Shown here: piece after piece, positions 1-6,266 of the stretch
Numbering within the stretch: the stretch's first letter is position 1
Layout: every line of letters begins with the position of its first letter
NCBI GenBank assembly: GCA_013152075.1
Contig: JAADHD010000093.1
Span: forward strand, 1-8,721
Direction: 5' to 3'
Source of the DNA: Verrucomicrobiota bacterium
GTDB taxonomy: Bacteria > Verrucomicrobiota > Verrucomicrobiia > Verrucomicrobiales > DEV007
Length of the DNA: 8,721 nt
The notes under the pieces: model-generated
What the model saw: the letters and a program-made list of their open reading frames with translations, nothing else
Databases searched by the model: none
What the model was told of the DNA's origin: nothing
Made by a program: the position numbers and the translations under genes

Positions 1-150
1 ACCAGTGAAGATAACGTGCTCAATGTGGCAGCCCTCGGAGGAAAAGGGCGTTCCCAAGTGAACGTGAGTTTGCGTAGAATGACGACGGCAAATGGTTGTC
101 AATTATTTGTCACCGGACTGACGCATGGCCCCGGATCTACCGTCGCGTGA
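1..150 (+). CDS. Possible 3' end of an unidentified gene, cut by the window edge
   Basis: Frame 1 is open from the first base to a TGA at 148-150, giving 49 codons with an ordinary protein-like composition (for example NVLNVAALGGKGRSQVNVSL near the start). No family is recognised. Its last 48 bp overlap the 3' end of the minus-strand gene ending at 103, an awkward tail-to-tail arrangement, so one of the two could be spurious or have a shorter real extent. A competing minus-strand reading also exists: directly after the TAA at 103-105 an in-frame TTG (102-100) begins 34 open codons that run off the window edge. I prefer the plus-strand reading on composition alone, with low confidence. Confidence 0.3.
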   Translation, partial: TSEDNVLNVAALGGKGRSQVNVSLRRMTTANGCQLFVTGLTHGPGSTVA

Positions 151-366
151 GACGTCGGTAACGGTGCTGCCGGAACTACCGGATCCCTGTCGCTTGGCTC
201 CCCCTTTAGAGATTTCAATGTCTCCTGCTTCAAGCAGCTTAACCACTGCAGGGCGTGCGGCGGCCGCCGGGGTGATTTGCCCTGACTTTCCCGGGTTCAA
301 GAAGAGTTTCTTTCCTGCTGGAAGAGGAACTCTGAGAGGCTTTTTTGTTTTGTTGGTGATTTCCAT
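103..366 (-). CDS. Small hypothetical protein, phage-tail-neighbourhood type (87 aa)
   Basis: The protein has two parts. Residues 1-52 form a compact basic segment (TKKPLRVPLPAGKKLFLNPG, then KSGQITPAAAARPAVVKLLE) ending in AGDIEI. From about residue 54 a low-complexity Gly/Ser/Arg tail follows (GSGSSGSTV and on), probably disordered. The first part resembles short proteins I recall near phage tail or contractile-particle genes, with the pattern 'K.P..VPLP.GK...L.PG.SG.I......P....L...G.IE'. That recollection, not a search, is the only basis for the phage link, and no catalytic motif is visible. The ATG at 366-364 is the natural start, but no clear Shine-Dalgarno precedes it. No other phage gene is visible, so it may be the edge of a prophage-like cluster to the left or a stand-alone relic. 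Confidence 0.6.
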   Translation of the reverse strand: MEITNKTKKPLRVPLPAGKKLFLNPGKSGQITPAAAARPAVVKLLEAGDIEISKGGAKRQGSGSSGSTVTDVSRDGRSGAMRQSGDK

Positions 367-470
367 AATGTCGAAGGACTCGGGAGAGTAGCATACAAGG
401 AGGCTGGAGGTGGATATTTGTGGCCGTGGTTCGGAATTAAATCGCTCTTCGCTCTTTTCCTGATGGGCTT

Positions 471-491
471 TGTGAGTCGTGAGGACTCACA
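471..491. repeat. Perfect 8-bp inverted repeat (hairpin)
   Basis: TGTGAGTC at 471-478 pairs perfectly with GACTCACA at 484-491 across a 5-base loop, GTGAG. No T-run follows on the plus strand and no A-run precedes it, so an intrinsic terminator is unlikely. It lies 16 bp before the 39-bp dispersed repeat and may belong to the same repetitive unit, although the second copy of that repeat lacks the hairpin. Confidence 0.6.
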
Positions 492-506
492 TCAGTTACC
501 ATTGTC

Positions 507-545
507 GACCATACTCAGAAAGAGACGGCTGCGCAAGACGCGGGG
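507..545 (+). repeat. 39-bp dispersed repeat, copy A
   Basis: The 39 bases here recur at 4709-4747 in the same orientation with one difference (A here, G there, at the 19th base, after ACTCAGAAAGAG). Both copies begin GACCATACTCAGAAAG and end GCAAGACGCGGGG. The match stops sharply on both sides. Both copies are non-coding by my gene models and lie upstream of gene starts: about 115 bp before the ATG at 661, and also upstream of the minus-strand start at 366. The function is unknown. Confidence 0.85.
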
Positions 546-660
546 CTTGACGGTGGAAAAGGCACGTGTTTTAATCTCAAAAATGAATGGCCTAAACCCC
601 TTCCTCCCTCTTGAGGCCCTTCAAGCCCAGTTTGGTAATAAAATTTCCTTCGCCACCATC

Positions 661-1251
661 ATGAAAATTCCCATCATTGCCGCCCTCATCCTCGCACCCT
701 TGTTCCTCTTCGCGGCCGACGATTCGTTGAAGGTGACCTTCGATACCGAGTGGCGCGGCGAAAGATTAATTTTGCCCACAGGCTTTGCGCCCGATCTGAG
801 CTTGCGTGGCATCGAAGAAATTCGATTTGCGCCGGGCATGTTCGATCCAGGCCACGAAGAATTTTTCTCGTATGCTCTGGTTTTCTACCTACCGAATCAG
901 CAACCGCTGACACAGACACAGATTCACACCGAATTGCTCAAGTACTACCGAGGGCTGGCGGCATCGGTGGGGCGAGATCGTAAACCCAAGATCGAAACCG
1001 ACAAGTTCACTTTTGCCCTCACTCCGGTTGAAGGTAAGGCCGGGCACTACACCGCGATTCTCGACTGGGTGGAACCGTTTAAAACGGGCAAGGCTCAAAA
1101 ACTTCGCTTTGAGATTGAATCGGCCAATATCGCTGACATGAACGCATCACGCCTTTCGATGTCGGCCTCGCCGCAGAAACCAGATCACAAGCTGTGGCCG
1201 GTTTTGCGCAAGGTGACGGCGTCGGCCAAGTTTACGAAAGTGGCCAAGTGA
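661..1251 (+). CDS. Secreted protein of unknown function (196 aa)
   Basis: The start is placed at the ATG at 661 because it opens a textbook Sec signal peptide: Lys at residue 2, a hydrophobic core at residues 3-17 (IPIIAALILAPLFLF), and a likely cleavage at A18 or A19 before DDSLKV. The mature protein of about 177 residues has no cysteine and alternates short beta-like stretches with charged turns. Recognisable blocks are WRGERLILPTGFAP (31-44), followed by GIEEIRFAPGMFDPGHEEFF and, later, a helix with LLKYYRGLA. I recall similar conserved hypotheticals in planctomycetes and proteobacteria but know no name or activity. Its stop codon overlaps the GTG start of the downstream PQQ-like gene in a GTGA junction, so the two are almost certainly co-transcribed and translationally coupled, and may act together outside the cytoplasm. 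No Shine-Dalgarno is visible; a longer version starting at TTG 418 is possible but not favoured. Confidence 0.75.
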   Translation: MKIPIIAALILAPLFLFAADDSLKVTFDTEWRGERLILPTGFAPDLSLRGIEEIRFAPGMFDPGHEEFFSYALVFYLPNQQPLTQTQIHTELLKYYRGLAASVGRDRKPKIETDKFTFALTPVEGKAGHYTAILDWVEPFKTGKAQKLRFEIESANIADMNASRLSMSASPQKPDHKLWPVLRKVTASAKFTKVAK

Positions 1252-2615
1252 AAGGCTTGAGTCGAACTCGGTTCTCGCGCCGACAATTCATGGCGGGCGC
1301 GTTGTTCGCTTCAGCCACATCTTTGGCTGCCCGAAATTCCACCGCTCGGTGGCCCTCGTTTCGAGGGTGGCACGCTTCGGGGGTGGCGACAGATCAGAAT
1401 CTTCCCTTGAAATGGAAGGTGAAATCGGGCGAGAATATTCGCTTCAAAGTTCCGATTCCAGGGCTGGCGCACTCCAGCCCGATCCTCTGGGGGGATCGCC
1501 TTTATTTGACCACGGCGCTCAGCAGCAAAGACGGCGCGTCATTCAAACCAGGACTCTACGGATCGGGTGAAGCGTCGCAGGACCGATCGGTGCATCAGTG
1601 GCAGGTGCTCTGCCTTGATGCCGACAGCGGCAAAAACATTTGGTCAAAAACTGCTACCCAAGGGGTGCCTAAAGACAAGCGCCACATTAAAGCGACCTAT
1701 GCCAACGCCACGCCCGCGACCGACGGCGAAACCGTGGTCGCGATGTTCGGATCGCAAGGTTTGTTTGCGTTCAGCGCAACCGGCAAAGCGCTTTGGAGCC
1801 ACGACCTAGGTCGCCTGGATGTTGGTGCCTACGACATACCGACGTACGAGTGGGGGTCGGCCAGTTCGCCGGTGATTTATGGCAATAAAGTGTTTGTTCA
1901 GTGCGACACGCAGAAGAAATCTTTTGTTCGAGCGATTGACTTGAAAACAGGCAAGACAATCTGGAACAAACAACGCGACGAATTGCCGTCGTGGGGGACA
2001 CCGACGGTTTACACGGGTGAGCGTGCCGAATTAGTCACCAATGGATCAAACTTCATCCGCGGTTATGATCTGGAAACAGGCAAGGAACTGTGGCGTTTGG
2101 GCGGCAGTTCAAAGATCACCGCACCGACGCCGATTTATTCAAAGGATCGAATCATTGTTGCCAGCGGTCGTTCACCAGAACGTCCGATTTTTTCCATTCG
2201 CCCGGGTGCGGTTGGCGACATCACCCTTGCCTGGGGAGCAACATCAAACCAGTCAGTGGCGTGGAGCAAGACCAAGCGCGGTCCGTACATGCCGACGCCG
2301 ATCATCGTGGGCAATGTCGTTCACACACTCGGCAATAGTGGCATCGTCGGCGCGTACGATCTCAAGACGGGTGCTGAACACTACTACCAGCGCATACCCG
2401 ACGTCACCGACGGTTTCAGCGCGTCCGCGGTCAGTGCCGATGGCCGCATCTATCTCGGAAGCGAGGACGGCACCGTGTATGTGATGGCGGCGGGGCCGCA
2501 GTTCAAATTGCTGGCCACCAACTCGATTGGCGAACCCATCATGGCCACGCCGGCCATCGGTGGCGGAACGCTGTTTGTTCGCGGATCACGACACCTATTC
2601 GCAATCGGTCAGTGA
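1248..2615 (+). CDS. PQQ-like beta-propeller protein with Tat signal (455 aa)
   Basis: A secreted repeat protein of the PQQ-like/BamB-like propeller superfamily. The GTG at 1248 is chosen because it gives a 4-bp overlap with the preceding stop (GTGA) and places a twin-arginine motif, SRRQFM, at residues 10-15, followed by a hydrophobic stretch (AGALFASATSLAA) and probable cleavage near residue 27. A folded, possibly cofactor-bearing export route is therefore implied. From residue 35 the hallmark WPSFRGWHASGV appears, then repeated propeller blades with 'SSPILWGDRLYL', 'LCLDADSGKNIWS', 'AIDLKTGKTIWN', 'GYDLETGKELW' and 'GAYDLKTGAEHY', which are the ALD..TGK.LW-type signatures. Members of this group in planctomycetes are not known to bind PQQ and are seldom characterised; a scaffold or binding role is a guess. 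A strong hairpin follows 20 bp after the stop. An ATG-less in-frame GTG/TTG choice (1194, 1257) leaves the exact N-terminus slightly uncertain. Confidence 0.88.
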   Translation: MKGLSRTRFSRRQFMAGALFASATSLAARNSTARWPSFRGWHASGVATDQNLPLKWKVKSGENIRFKVPIPGLAHSSPILWGDRLYLTTALSSKDGASFKPGLYGSGEASQDRSVHQWQVLCLDADSGKNIWSKTATQGVPKDKRHIKATYANATPATDGETVVAMFGSQGLFAFSATGKALWSHDLGRLDVGAYDIPTYEWGSASSPVIYGNKVFVQCDTQKKSFVRAIDLKTGKTIWNKQRDELPSWGTPTVYTGERAELVTNGSNFIRGYDLETGKELWRLGGSSKITAPTPIYSKDRIIVASGRSPERPIFSIRPGAVGDITLAWGATSNQSVAWSKTKRGPYMPTPIIVGNVVHTLGNSGIVGAYDLKTGAEHYYQRIPDVTDGFSASAVSADGRIYLGSEDGTVYVMAAGPQFKLLATNSIGEPIMATPAIGGGTLFVRGSRHLFAIGQ

Positions 2616-2635
2616 TTGTACCTGGGATTATGACA

Positions 2636-2658
2636 AGCCGAGAAAAGTTTTCTTGGCT
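2636..2658 (+). terminator. Hairpin after the PQQ-like gene, possible terminator
   Basis: An inverted repeat is centred on G2647: AGCCGAGAAAA (2636-2646) against TTTTCTTGGCT (2648-2658), with 10 Watson-Crick pairs and one G-T pair; in practice the innermost A-T pairs form the loop. It begins 20 bp after the stop of the propeller gene, the expected position for a terminator, but no T-run follows, so it may be a factor-assisted terminator or an mRNA 3'-end protector. Just downstream, 2661-2676 is two imperfect 8-bp units (GAGTAAGC, GAGTAAGT). The remainder to 2848 shows nothing I can name. Confidence 0.4.
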
Positions 2659-2848
2659 GAGAGTAAGCGAGTAAGTAAGCATGATTTCTCAGACATTGAC
2701 TCGATAGGGGGTAGCTGGTAATGAGGCGTTACAAACGTTGCAGTAAACGGATTCCGATAGTATGTGATAGCGGAGCCGGTCTTTTGGTCTTCGTTCACGG
2801 CCTGTATTAAAGGGCGATTTTAACACATACTTGATTGGATTAGATAGA

Positions 2849-3328
2849 ATGGCATCACAACCGATTTTGGAACTTGCTACCATCAACTTAGATGAAGTGG
2901 CCGTTACTAAAGAAGAGATTCTTGAACTGAATGCGCAGCGCGAAGAGTTTGAGCAGCTAGACAGGCTGATATCCCTTGATCTCGAGCAGGGACTTGCCGT
3001 GGGTATTAAAAAGCAGACGCCCGAGGAATTCTGGACCCGAGGGCATATTCCCGGACGTCCGATCATGCCTGGTGTTCTGATGATTGAAATGGCGGCCCAG
3101 TTGAGTTCCGTTATTTATCACCTGAAATTTAATACCGGCGGGAAAAAGTTTTTTGGTTTCGCTGGGGTAAATAATGTAAAGTTTCGTGGCAGTGTGGAAC
3201 CGGGATGTGATTTCCTCATGATCACAAGAGCGAAAAAACTGAGCTCGAGAATCGCTGTATTTGAATCTCAGGGTTTTGTGAATGAGAAAATGGTTTTCGA
3301 AGGGGATGTTACTGGGATTGTTATTTAA
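2849..3328 (+). CDS. FabZ/FabA-type beta-hydroxyacyl-ACP dehydratase (159 aa)
   Basis: A hot-dog fold dehydratase that would remove water from 3-hydroxyacyl-ACP to give trans-2-enoyl-ACP in fatty-acid or a related acyl-chain synthesis, in the cytoplasm. The diagnostic block is FWTRGHIPGRPIMPGVLMIE at residues 61-80. His66 and Glu80 are 14 apart, the same spacing as the catalytic His/Glu pair of FabZ, and the HxPG.PIMPGVL core is intact. Q84 and the later FAGVNNVKFRGSVEPG segment match the second half of the fold. Length is close to that of FabZ (about 150 aa) with a slightly longer, acidic N-terminus (residues 1-40). The ATG at 2849 is preferred to the TTG at 2831; neither has a clear Shine-Dalgarno. 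No acyl carrier protein, synthase or lipid A gene is adjacent, so it may be one of several FabZ-like paralogues serving a specialised acyl chain; the symbol fabZ is not assigned for that reason. Confidence 0.85.
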   Translation: MASQPILELATINLDEVAVTKEEILELNAQREEFEQLDRLISLDLEQGLAVGIKKQTPEEFWTRGHIPGRPIMPGVLMIEMAAQLSSVIYHLKFNTGGKKFFGFAGVNNVKFRGSVEPGCDFLMITRAKKLSSRIAVFESQGFVNEKMVFEGDVTGIVI

Positions 3329-3421
3329 GGCATCATTGCTGCTTTGAAATTTCTGGACAAAGTCCTGCTATATCGGATGGCATCGATCAGGTAGCATATA
3401 AAGCCCTCATCATTTGTTGAC

Positions 3422-4702
3422 TTACCGCGCCTTCCCCAATGAATACAAACGCGATTGGGTGCGCAGATACATGACGCCATCGGCGACGGCAGGGGTGGCA
3501 AATGTCTTTTCGCCGAGTTCCGTTCTGGCTAACACTTCAAACTTTCGGCCGGCAGCCAGAACCACGACCTGCCCGCTCTTGCTGATGCAATACAAGCGTC
3601 CTTGGATCCAGATGGGCGAGCTGTAAAATTCGCCTCCGACTCGCTCCCGCCAATGCAGTTTTCCGGTCGCTGCGTCCAGACAGGTGACGACGCCACTATC
3701 TGTCCACAAGTAGATAAGCTTGCCTTTAACCACAAAACTGGGAACAAGTGGGACATTTTTCGTTACCTCATAGACGAGCTTGCCCTTTTTACTGCCGAGT
3801 TTCTCAGGGCGAACGGCGACAAAGCGTTGCCCGGAAAGACCTTTGCCGAAACTGCCAAAGACCAGATCGCCGAATAGCTGCGGTGAGCTGACCGTGCGAT
3901 TATTCCAGATCTTATCAATTTCCCAAGTAACGCGGCCACTTTGCAGATCGACCGCAGTGATCCCATGTGCCGTGCTGGAAAAAATAGCTTCCGCTCGATC
4001 CCCCGAGCGGCGGATGCATGGCGTCGCGTAACCAGCCAGTTCAGACTTTCTATCTACTTTCCACCGTGTCTCACCGGTCTTTCGGTCGAGGGCAATCAGA
4101 AAGCTTTTTCCCGGTTCCATATCCGTGTCCTTGGGCAGGTAAAAAGCAAAGCGCTTCGGATCCATCTGATCATTCGCCAGTATCACCAACCCGTCGGCGA
4201 TGATCGGAGAATTCGAAGAGCCGTGCAGCCCCTTATAGGGTCCAAGATCTCGCTGCCACATTTCCTGTCCATCCAAGCTTAGCGCTGTCATCAGAATCTG
4301 TTCCGGGTTTGACCAGACGAAGATGACGCCGTCTTTATCAACGCAGGGCGTTGCGGAAGTGAAATCGTTGTCCCGATGCAAGTAGTGAGACTTGATGGGA
4401 TAATCGCGTCGCCATTTGATCCGACCGCTGTCCGCGTCGATGCAAAGAATGCTGCGCTGACCGTTCTCTGCATGATCGCCAGTTAGAAAGAGTTGCCTGC
4501 CCCACAGCACAGGTGAACTGCTGCCCTTTACCGGCAGGTCGACCTGCCAGTTGTAGTCATTTGCGGCCCATTTTACAGGAATGCCGGTAGCGGTGCTGAT
4601 TCCTGATCCATTGGGACCGCGGAAGCGAGTCCACTCCTGAGCAACGGAGTCGGAGCAGGGTAGGAGCAGGGATATGATCAGAATGGTGAGAGCCGAACGC
4701 AT
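3422..4702 (-). CDS. PQQ-like beta-propeller protein with Sec signal (426 aa)
   Basis: A second exported propeller, on the opposite strand and convergent with the dehydratase gene (93 bp between the two stops, no obvious terminator). The ATG at 4702-4700 starts a Sec signal peptide: MRSALTILIISLLLPCSDSVA, with cleavage likely after SVA (residue 21). A longer reading from a TTG at 4738 would add 12 residues (MRSRLFLSMVYG) encoded mostly by the 39-bp dispersed repeat, so it is rejected. The mature part opens with EWTRFRGPNGSGIS (23-36), the standard beginning of this family, and continues with blades bearing SSPVLWG, LCIDADSGRIKW, ALDRKTGETRW, AVDLQSGRVTWE and CLDAATGKLHW. C16 in LLPCSD is not in a good lipobox. 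The relation to the Tat-exported propeller is at superfamily level only; the N-terminal block and blade signatures align while most other positions differ. Ligand and partner are unknown. Confidence 0.88.
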   Translation of the reverse strand: MRSALTILIISLLLPCSDSVAQEWTRFRGPNGSGISTATGIPVKWAANDYNWQVDLPVKGSSSPVLWGRQLFLTGDHAENGQRSILCIDADSGRIKWRRDYPIKSHYLHRDNDFTSATPCVDKDGVIFVWSNPEQILMTALSLDGQEMWQRDLGPYKGLHGSSNSPIIADGLVILANDQMDPKRFAFYLPKDTDMEPGKSFLIALDRKTGETRWKVDRKSELAGYATPCIRRSGDRAEAIFSSTAHGITAVDLQSGRVTWEIDKIWNNRTVSSPQLFGDLVFGSFGKGLSGQRFVAVRPEKLGSKKGKLVYEVTKNVPLVPSFVVKGKLIYLWTDSGVVTCLDAATGKLHWRERVGGEFYSSPIWIQGRLYCISKSGQVVVLAAGRKFEVLARTELGEKTFATPAVADGVMYLRTQSRLYSLGKAR

Positions 4703-4708
4703 GCCGTA

Positions 4709-4747
4709 GACCATACTCAGAAAGAGGCGGCTGCGCAAGACGCGGGG
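4709..4747 (+). repeat. 39-bp dispersed repeat, copy B
   Basis: This is the second copy of the repeat at 507-545, with one mismatch. It sits in the divergent gap between two secreted-protein genes, ending 6 bp from the ATG of the minus-strand propeller. Read on the minus strand it contains TTGCGC, 17 bases, then TATGGT, a weak promoter-like pair that would place a transcript start almost at that ATG; copy A would carry the same pair facing the minus-strand gene at 366. This is suggestive only (3 of 6 and 4 of 6 consensus matches). Confidence 0.85.
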
Positions 4748-4770
4748 AGCAGTCTGTCGGACGGAGGTAA

Positions 4771-4792
4771 GTTAAATATAAATATTTGTAAC
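4771..4792. promoter_or_regulatory. AT-rich palindrome in divergent promoter gap
   Basis: AAATAT (4774-4779) and ATATTT (4782-4787) form an inverted repeat around two A bases, flanked by GTT (4771-4773) and AAC (4790-4792). It is the only AT-rich patch between the minus-strand start at 4702 and the plus-strand start at 4824, so it is a candidate -10 region or operator for the DUF1080 gene. No good -35 is seen. A purine-rich GGGGGAAA at 4796-4803 is about 20 bp before the ATG, too far for a normal ribosome binding site. Confidence 0.3.
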
Positions 4793-4823
4793 CAAGGGGG
4801 AAACATTTACGACTAGATCGGCA

Positions 4824-6026
4824 ATGGAATACAAAGAATTTTTTTATGTAAGGCGTCTCATTTTACTATTCTTCGTGCTGTTGATCATTAGTCCGATTGG
4901 CATTAGTGCGTCTGAGTCATCTCAGGAGAAGAACAAGCAGGTACTGTCAAAATTCGATCCTACGGGATTCACAAGGATTTTCGACGGCAAAACGCTCAGC
5001 GATTGGGACGGAGACCCCACTTACTGGAAGGTGAAAAATGGCACCCTCGTGGGAACGGTGACTCCCAAGACACTGCTCAAAAAGAACTCGTGGATCGTAT
5101 GGCGTGGCGGTCTTGTCGAAGATTTTGAACTCGTGCTCGACTACCGGGTCTCGGCGCACGGAAATAGCGGTGTCGGTTATCGCCTTTCTGTTCTAGCCAA
5201 TGACCCGTTCTCGGTGCGTGGTCCTCAGGCTGACATCCACGGCGAGCAAATGTTTACGGGCATCTGTTACGAGGAAAATGGTCGTCGACTGCTCGCGGCT
5301 CGCGGACAGTCGACCTGGATTGACGATCTGGGTGGTCAGCCGCGGCTGATAGCGCAGATTGCGGATCCGGAAGAGCTACAGGGTGTCGTTCGCAGTGAAG
5401 ACTGGAATCGGTACCGACTGGTCGTGAAAGGAAACGACGCGAAACATTTCATCAATGGTGCGCTGATGAGCGAGGTTCATGATCACGACGAAACCAATCG
5501 GATGCATCGCGGCCTGATCGGTGTGCAGGTCCATGTCGGCCCGCCGATGAAAATCGAATTCCGTGATATCTACCTGAAACGCTTTGGAGAGCAGCCGAAA
5601 GGCAAGGCCGGTCGCGGTAGAGTTGTCTACCAGCCATCGTCACTCCTGGAACGCGAACATCCACAGAGCTTAGCTAATCTCGTCAAACAAACGGCACGAT
5701 TGACGGCTCCGACGTCCGACAGGCCTTTGAATAATCAGCAGGAAATGACCATGGTCACACGTGATCTCGGAATCGTTCGACATGATCTGAATAACACCTT
5801 ACTTTATGGTCAGTCAAAGCCGACGCTCAGTGATGAAAAGCAGTACGATCTCGTCATCATGAGCGGGGAGCAGACGGTCCGCGTTCCCGGTGCCGGACAC
5901 CTGCTGATTGGAAAACCGCTTGATCGTGAGTATCTTGTCCGGATGAAGTGGAATCAGGCAAAGAAGCAGTATGAGGTAAGTGAACTGAAAGCCGAAAATC
6001 GGCGGGACTCCAATCAAAAGCCGTAA
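4824..6026 (+). CDS. Secreted DUF1080 (3-keto-disaccharide hydrolase-like) protein (400 aa)
   Basis: The ATG at 4824 opens a signal peptide with basic residues R10-R11, a hydrophobic core at 12-27 (LILLFFVLLIISPIGI) and probable cleavage near ISAS (27-30). Residues 45-255 match the DUF1080 domain (Pfam PF06439), a concanavalin/LamG-like jelly roll: FTRIFDGKTLSDWDGD at 49-63 is its standard opening, followed by YWKVKNGTLVGT, DFELVLDYRVSAHGNSGVGY, a W.RYRLVVKG strand and IEFRDIYLKRFG at the end. Some members hydrolyse 3-keto-glycosides in carbohydrate breakdown; many planctomycete copies are uncharacterised, so activity is inferred. Residues 261-400 are an extra C-terminal region rich in charged and polar residues, which I cannot assign. 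It is divergent from the propeller gene on the other strand and not clearly in an operon with the helicase gene, 240 bp downstream. Confidence 0.87.
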   Translation: MEYKEFFYVRRLILLFFVLLIISPIGISASESSQEKNKQVLSKFDPTGFTRIFDGKTLSDWDGDPTYWKVKNGTLVGTVTPKTLLKKNSWIVWRGGLVEDFELVLDYRVSAHGNSGVGYRLSVLANDPFSVRGPQADIHGEQMFTGICYEENGRRLLAARGQSTWIDDLGGQPRLIAQIADPEELQGVVRSEDWNRYRLVVKGNDAKHFINGALMSEVHDHDETNRMHRGLIGVQVHVGPPMKIEFRDIYLKRFGEQPKGKAGRGRVVYQPSSLLEREHPQSLANLVKQTARLTAPTSDRPLNNQQEMTMVTRDLGIVRHDLNNTLLYGQSKPTLSDEKQYDLVIMSGEQTVRVPGAGHLLIGKPLDREYLVRMKWNQAKKQYEVSELKAENRRDSNQKP

Positions 6027-6243
6027 GTTTCCCGCAGCGCAGCTCGGCATTCGGGGCCTTTTATCAGGGTGAAGGTTATCGAACCATTGAGCATGAGATC
6101 CTGAAGCACCTGCATTTTTGCGAGTGTAAATCTGTAAGTAGATACTGTGAGTTTGCAGATATTTTGTAACTGTCGACTCAAAACGGCTGATTTTTTCATC
6201 CCCTCAGTTCACGAAAGCACGCGTTAATTCCGCTGTCTTTTCC

Positions 6244-6249
6244 TATAAC
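6244..6249 (+). promoter_or_regulatory. Possible -10 element of the helicase gene
   Basis: TATAAC matches the TATAAT consensus at 5 of 6 positions and lies 17 bp before the ATG at 6267. The expected -35 window (around 6220-6227) reads CGCGTTAA, a poor match, so support is weak. The rest of the 6027-6266 gap holds T-rich tracts but no gene or repeat that I can support. Confidence 0.2.
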
Positions 6250-6266
6250 GGTTGTAGGGTGGGCTC

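Larger units (their letters stand above)
367..660. other. Non-coding region with hairpin and dispersed repeat
   Basis: This is the gap between the minus-strand gene starting at 366 and the plus-strand gene starting at 661. An open frame runs through it from a TTG at 418, in frame with the 661 gene and preceded by a purine-rich AGGAGG at 398-403. The peptide it would add (about 81 residues, Arg/Lys-rich) sits in front of a well-formed signal peptide and is partly encoded by a repeat that recurs elsewhere in non-coding DNA, so I treat it as untranslated. The region also holds a perfect 8-bp hairpin (471-491), the 39-bp repeat (507-545) and a small hairpin at 610-625 (CTTGAG, loop GCCC, TTCAAG, one G-T pair). 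I see no convincing -35/-10 pair. Confidence 0.55.

Noticed and set aside
125..391. Plus-strand open frame of 88 codons opposite the phage-type small gene
   Set aside because: It is antisense to a frame with a better composition, starts within it and has no recognisable motif.
418..660. N-terminal extension of the 661 gene from a TTG at 418, with AGGAGG at 398-403
   Set aside because: The extension is partly made of a dispersed repeat and would bury a clear signal peptide. The AGGAGG is 14 bp from the TTG, longer than the usual spacing.
2041..2484. Plus-strand 147-codon frame inside the Tat propeller gene
   Set aside because: It is a shadow of the propeller reading frame, with Arg/Ser-rich low-sense composition.
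4703..4738. 12-codon extension of the minus-strand propeller gene from a TTG
   Set aside because: It is encoded mostly by the 39-bp repeat and precedes a good ATG and signal peptide.
6014..6199. Minus-strand 61-codon open frame between the DUF1080 and helicase genes
   Set aside because: No family, signal or start site supports it, and it overlaps the end of the DUF1080 gene; it remains possible but unsupported.
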